Assembly (NCBI GenBank): GCA_947631075.1
Contig: CANRJU010000154.1
Location: 1-6,604 of the forward strand
From: an uncultured Lachnospiraceae bacterium
Lineage (GTDB): Bacteria > Bacillota > Clostridia > Lachnospirales > Lachnospiraceae
Direction of reading: 5' to 3'
DNA: 6,604 nucleotides
Each line of letters opens with the position of its first letter. Position 1 is the first letter of the stretch. Position numbers and translations under genes: made by a program. Positions 5,039-6,604 of this stretch are shown piece after piece. The notes beneath the pieces were generated by a model. The model ran no database searches. It saw only the letters and a program-made list of their open reading frames with translations, and was not told the origin of the DNA.

Positions 5039-5635
5039 ATGGAAAAGGAAGAAGTTTTAGTTAGAAGCAGACGGTCGTTGCCAATCATCCCAGTAGCACT
5101 TATTGCTATTGGGATATGTAGCATTATTATAGCATTTGTAGCTATAGGAGAGGGTAGTCACTATACTATCTATAGTTATGAGCCGTACTGGGATGACGAA
5201 GATTATATGATAATATCTGTATGCTTTGCAGTTTTGATAATTGGTATAGTGTTTTATATTTATTCAGGAAGATGTTTTATGGTTGTGACAGATAGGAGAG
5301 TATATGGGAAAGTAGCCTTTGGCGCACAAATTGATTTACCATTAGATATGGTATCTGCTGTTGGTGTTACAGGAATTATGAAGGGAGTCGTGGTTGCCAC
5401 ATCTTCTGGAAGAATTAAATTTATGTATGTTGCAAATGCGTCAGAAATTCATGCTGTTATTAATGATTTATTGATAAACAGGCAAGAAAGTAATAAACAT
5501 GGTTCAATTAATACAATACAACAAGAAATTAGCGAGGCAGATGAGTTAATGAAGTTTAAGAATCTGCTTGATAACGGAATTATTTCTCAGGAAGAATTTG
5601 AGGCAAAGAAGAAGCAATTATTGGGAATAAAGTAA
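5039..5635 (+). CDS. membrane protein with bacterial PH-like and SHOCT domains
   Basis: 198 residues. Two membrane segments lie at about 14-36 and 57-76, separated by a short acidic, Tyr-rich outside loop (40-55). A bPH-like beta domain follows at about 77-147 (CFMVVTDRRVYGK, then LPLDMVSAVGVT and GVVVATSSGRIKF), facing the cytoplasm. A short linker leads to a C-terminal SHOCT motif (168-195: ELMKFKNLLDNGIISQEEFE, then AKKKQLL), which is thought to mediate oligomerisation. SHOCT with bPH is a known but functionally uncharacterised combination in Gram-positive bacteria and phages. The start has AGGAGG about 10 nt upstream. It lies 136 nt after the broken lipoprotein gene in the same direction and is followed by a terminator. 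Confidence 0.9.
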   Translation: MEKEEVLVRSRRSLPIIPVALIAIGICSIIIAFVAIGEGSHYTIYSYEPYWDDEDYMIISVCFAVLIIGIVFYIYSGRCFMVVTDRRVYGKVAFGAQIDLPLDMVSAVGVTGIMKGVVVATSSGRIKFMYVANASEIHAVINDLLINRQESNKHGSINTIQQEISEADELMKFKNLLDNGIISQEEFEAKKKQLLGIK

Positions 5636-5648
5636 TAGAATATACTTT

Positions 5649-5690
5649 GCGGTAGTGGGGATTTCTAATGACCTGCTGCCGCCTTTTATT
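5649..5690 (+). terminator. terminator after the bPH/SHOCT gene
   Basis: GCGGTAG (5649-5655) pairs with CTGCCGC (5676-5682) with one G-U pair, across a 20-nt loop, followed by TTTTATT (5684-5690). It lies 13 nt after the stop codon at 5635. On the minus strand there is no T-run, so it probably serves only the plus-strand gene. The long loop lowers confidence. Confidence 0.6.
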
Positions 5691-5722
5691 CTGATTTACA
5701 CTGATAAAAGAGCCATAAGTTC

Positions 5723-5983
5723 TTATTTGTCTGTGATAATCCTGTCCGCAATAATTCTATCTGCAATCTGTTCCAAGGACGAGCTTCTCTCCATGCCGAT
5801 CAGATCCGGATAAAAGATGTAGTCGCTCAAATTTTCCAACCCCGTATTAACCTCTAAAAATTTGAGCCAATAGTCCATGTCTGCTTCTATTATATCTGCA
5901 TTTTCTTCCATAATAGAAGCCGCTTTTTCAACCAGTTCTATGACTTCTGACATTTTTGATTTATCAATTTCTGGTGTTTTCAT
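5723..5983 (-). CDS. colicin E/pyocin-type immunity-like protein
   Basis: 86 residues, strongly acidic and probably all-helical. After the helix SEVIELVEKAASI (12-24) comes an acidic stretch and DYWLKFLEVNTG (37-48), then the hallmark-like LSDYIFYPDLIG (52-63) and a final helix SSLEQIADRI. This order, particularly the SD-x-I-F/Y-YP turn followed by an S-x-E-x-I helix, resembles Gram-positive relatives of the colicin E9/pyocin nuclease immunity proteins, which block the active region of a cognate bacteriocin nuclease. The start at 5983 has GGAGG 6 nt upstream; Met11 is an alternative. The C-terminus repeats ADRII twice. Only short gene remnants lie upstream on the same strand, so it looks like an orphan immunity gene. 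Assignment is from memory of the motif. Confidence 0.65.
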   Translation of the reverse strand: MKTPEIDKSKMSEVIELVEKAASIMEENADIIEADMDYWLKFLEVNTGLENLSDYIFYPDLIGMERSSSLEQIADRIIADRIITDK

Positions 5984-6047
5984 TTTCCGCCTCCGATTTC
6001 TTGCTGATTAGTTTATCAAAATCTTCGCTTGTTTTTTGCAAAAGAAG
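5964..6047 (-). pseudogene. short open frame overlapping the immunity gene start, possible toxin C-terminus remnant
   Basis: A 27-residue open stretch (ends SEDFDKLISKKSEAENENTR-N) runs from just after a stop to a TGA located 20 nt inside the immunity gene. It has charged, coding-like composition and overlaps the next gene, as the end of a toxin gene often does with its immunity gene. It has no start of its own and no recognised domain. It may be the last remnant of a lost upstream partner, or chance. Confidence 0.3.
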
Positions 6048-6161
6048 TCATTCAGTATTCTCCTTCCTGCGCGAATCAGTAATCTAGTCTGCGACATCTT
6101 CCTCTGTAACGAACCCTGCCAGAGACGCCTGTCCTTTCATCTGTTCCTGAAACTTCTGCAA
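6048..6161 (-). pseudogene. antitoxin-like C-terminal remnant with an in-frame stop
   Basis: Reading minus from 6161 gives LQKFQEQMKGQASLAGFVTE then EDVAD, a TAG at 6086-6084, and in the same frame ITDSRRKENTE before TGA at 6050-6048. The pattern EQMKGxAxxAGFxTEEDV with a basic tail resembles C-terminal tails I associate with small antitoxins. The final TGA overlaps an ATG (6051) as ATGA with AAGGAG 8 nt upstream, as if a partner gene once started there; that frame now closes after 11 codons. The N-terminal part is missing beyond about 6161. The TAG looks like a nonsense mutation. Family not confirmed. Confidence 0.45.
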
Positions 6162-6288
6162 GGAGCATAAGGACAGTCTGGAGAAGTACCCTGAAATGAG
6201 GGAGCGGATGTATAAGCTGCTGAACGAGGGCAGACAGCAGAATAAAATGCAGAGCAGAGGGAAATGGAGTGAGGAAGAATTGAGGTGA
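6151..6288 (+). pseudogene. unidentified charged C-terminal fragment
   Basis: 45 codons, open from just after a TGA (6148-6150) to a TGA at 6286-6288, without a plausible start or SD. The peptide is rich in Lys/Glu/Arg (HKDSLEKYPEMRERMYKLL, then NEGRQQNKMQSRGKWSEEEL) and looks like the helical end of a real protein. It meets the minus-strand antitoxin-like fragment tail to tail near 6151-6161, which suggests a rearrangement joint there. Its stop overlaps the GTG of the next frame (GTGA). I do not recognise the family. Confidence 0.4.
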
Positions 6289-6604
6289 AAATTTCACAAA
6301 AAATTCAGTTTTCAAAAGATATTATCCAATGTATAATAAAACCAGGCGATGATACAGAGGATATTCCAGACAGTTATGTTATTTTTATAACTGAAAATGA
6401 TGTAATGAAAGGTAATCAGCCGATATATCTAGTAGAGCGGTATGTTACGATCGGGGAAAATAAAGTATTGTTTGGTGACGGTTCGCATATCCTATATGTG
6501 AATGGCAAATACAGGGGCGATGATGAAGTCGGTAAGTTAATGCACGATTTTTCATGCACCAACCCTGATGATATGAATTATGAAGTGCTTGCTAAGAAAG
6601 CAAG
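6285..6604 (+). pseudogene. 5'-truncated PD-(D/E)XK nuclease family transposase (Rpn-like), partial at window end
   Basis: From the GTG at 6285 an open frame runs off the right edge (106 codons). Segments IPDSYVIFITENDV, FGDGSHILYVNGKYRGDD and GKLMHDFSCTNPDDMNYEVL match the C-terminal half of the PDDEXK_2/Rpn-like 'transposase' proteins common in Lachnospiraceae. These are associated with RecA-independent recombination. The N-terminal half, including the acidic and glutamine catalytic residues, is missing: stops lie just upstream in this frame (TGA at 6270), and only about 18 residues precede the matching part. It is therefore probably a dead remnant, although the GTGA overlap gives it an apparent start. 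Confidence 0.8.

Noticed and set aside
6076..6315. 79-codon minus-strand frame
   Set aside because: It spans the joint between two different gene remnants and matches neither; the other frames are more protein-like.

Overview
The window reads as a chromosomal segment of a Gram-positive, spore-forming Clostridia-type bacterium, most likely Lachnospiraceae. This is inferred from a SigH-type sporulation sigma factor encoded with rlmB and mrnC (an order known from Bacillus/Clostridia), strong Shine-Dalgarno (SD) sites, near-consensus sigma-A promoters, a tRNA gene without encoded CCA, and the style of the accessory genes (DUF4143 ATPase, PD-(D/E)XK 'transposase' fragment, bPH/SHOCT protein). No database search was possible, so all family calls rest on recognised motifs.

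Left part (1-2300), core genome, visibly GC-richer: a possible C-terminal scrap of an upstream gene, then a perfect-consensus promoter and tRNA-Thr(GGT), then a hairpin that can terminate in both directions. On the minus strand follows a compact operon mrnC-rlmB-sigH (read from 2230 down to 402). The genes are 3 nt apart or overlap by 4 nt (GTGA), and an extended -10 promoter lies just before mrnC. Mini-RNase III and RlmB act on 23S rRNA; SigH is the transition-phase/early sporulation sigma factor.

Middle part (2300-3850): a 13-bp tandem repeat array bracketed by a 7-bp inverted repeat, then a solitary minus-strand AAA_14/DUF4143 ATPase gene with its own promoter, then a gene-free 230-nt stretch rich in direct and inverted repeats. 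cysS, often found before mrnC, is not there, so the ATPase looks like an accessory gene at this junction.

Right part (3850-6604), accessory and AT-rich: a divergent regulatory pair (Xre-type repressor on minus, small ribbon-helix-helix-like protein on plus) whose plus-strand promoter carries a perfect 7-3-7 palindrome between -35 and -10, a probable operator. Then a lipoprotein gene broken by a one-base frameshift, a two-TM bPH/SHOCT membrane protein with a terminator, and a minus-strand gene resembling colicin E/pyocin-type immunity proteins. Behind the last gene lies a junkyard of gene ends: a short ORF overlapping the immunity start, an antitoxin-like C-terminus with an in-frame stop, an unidentified charged C-terminus, and a 5'-truncated PD-(D/E)XK nuclease-transposase that runs off the window. 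I see no clear new defence system. The most unusual material is the Xre/operator module and the immunity-gene scrapyard.
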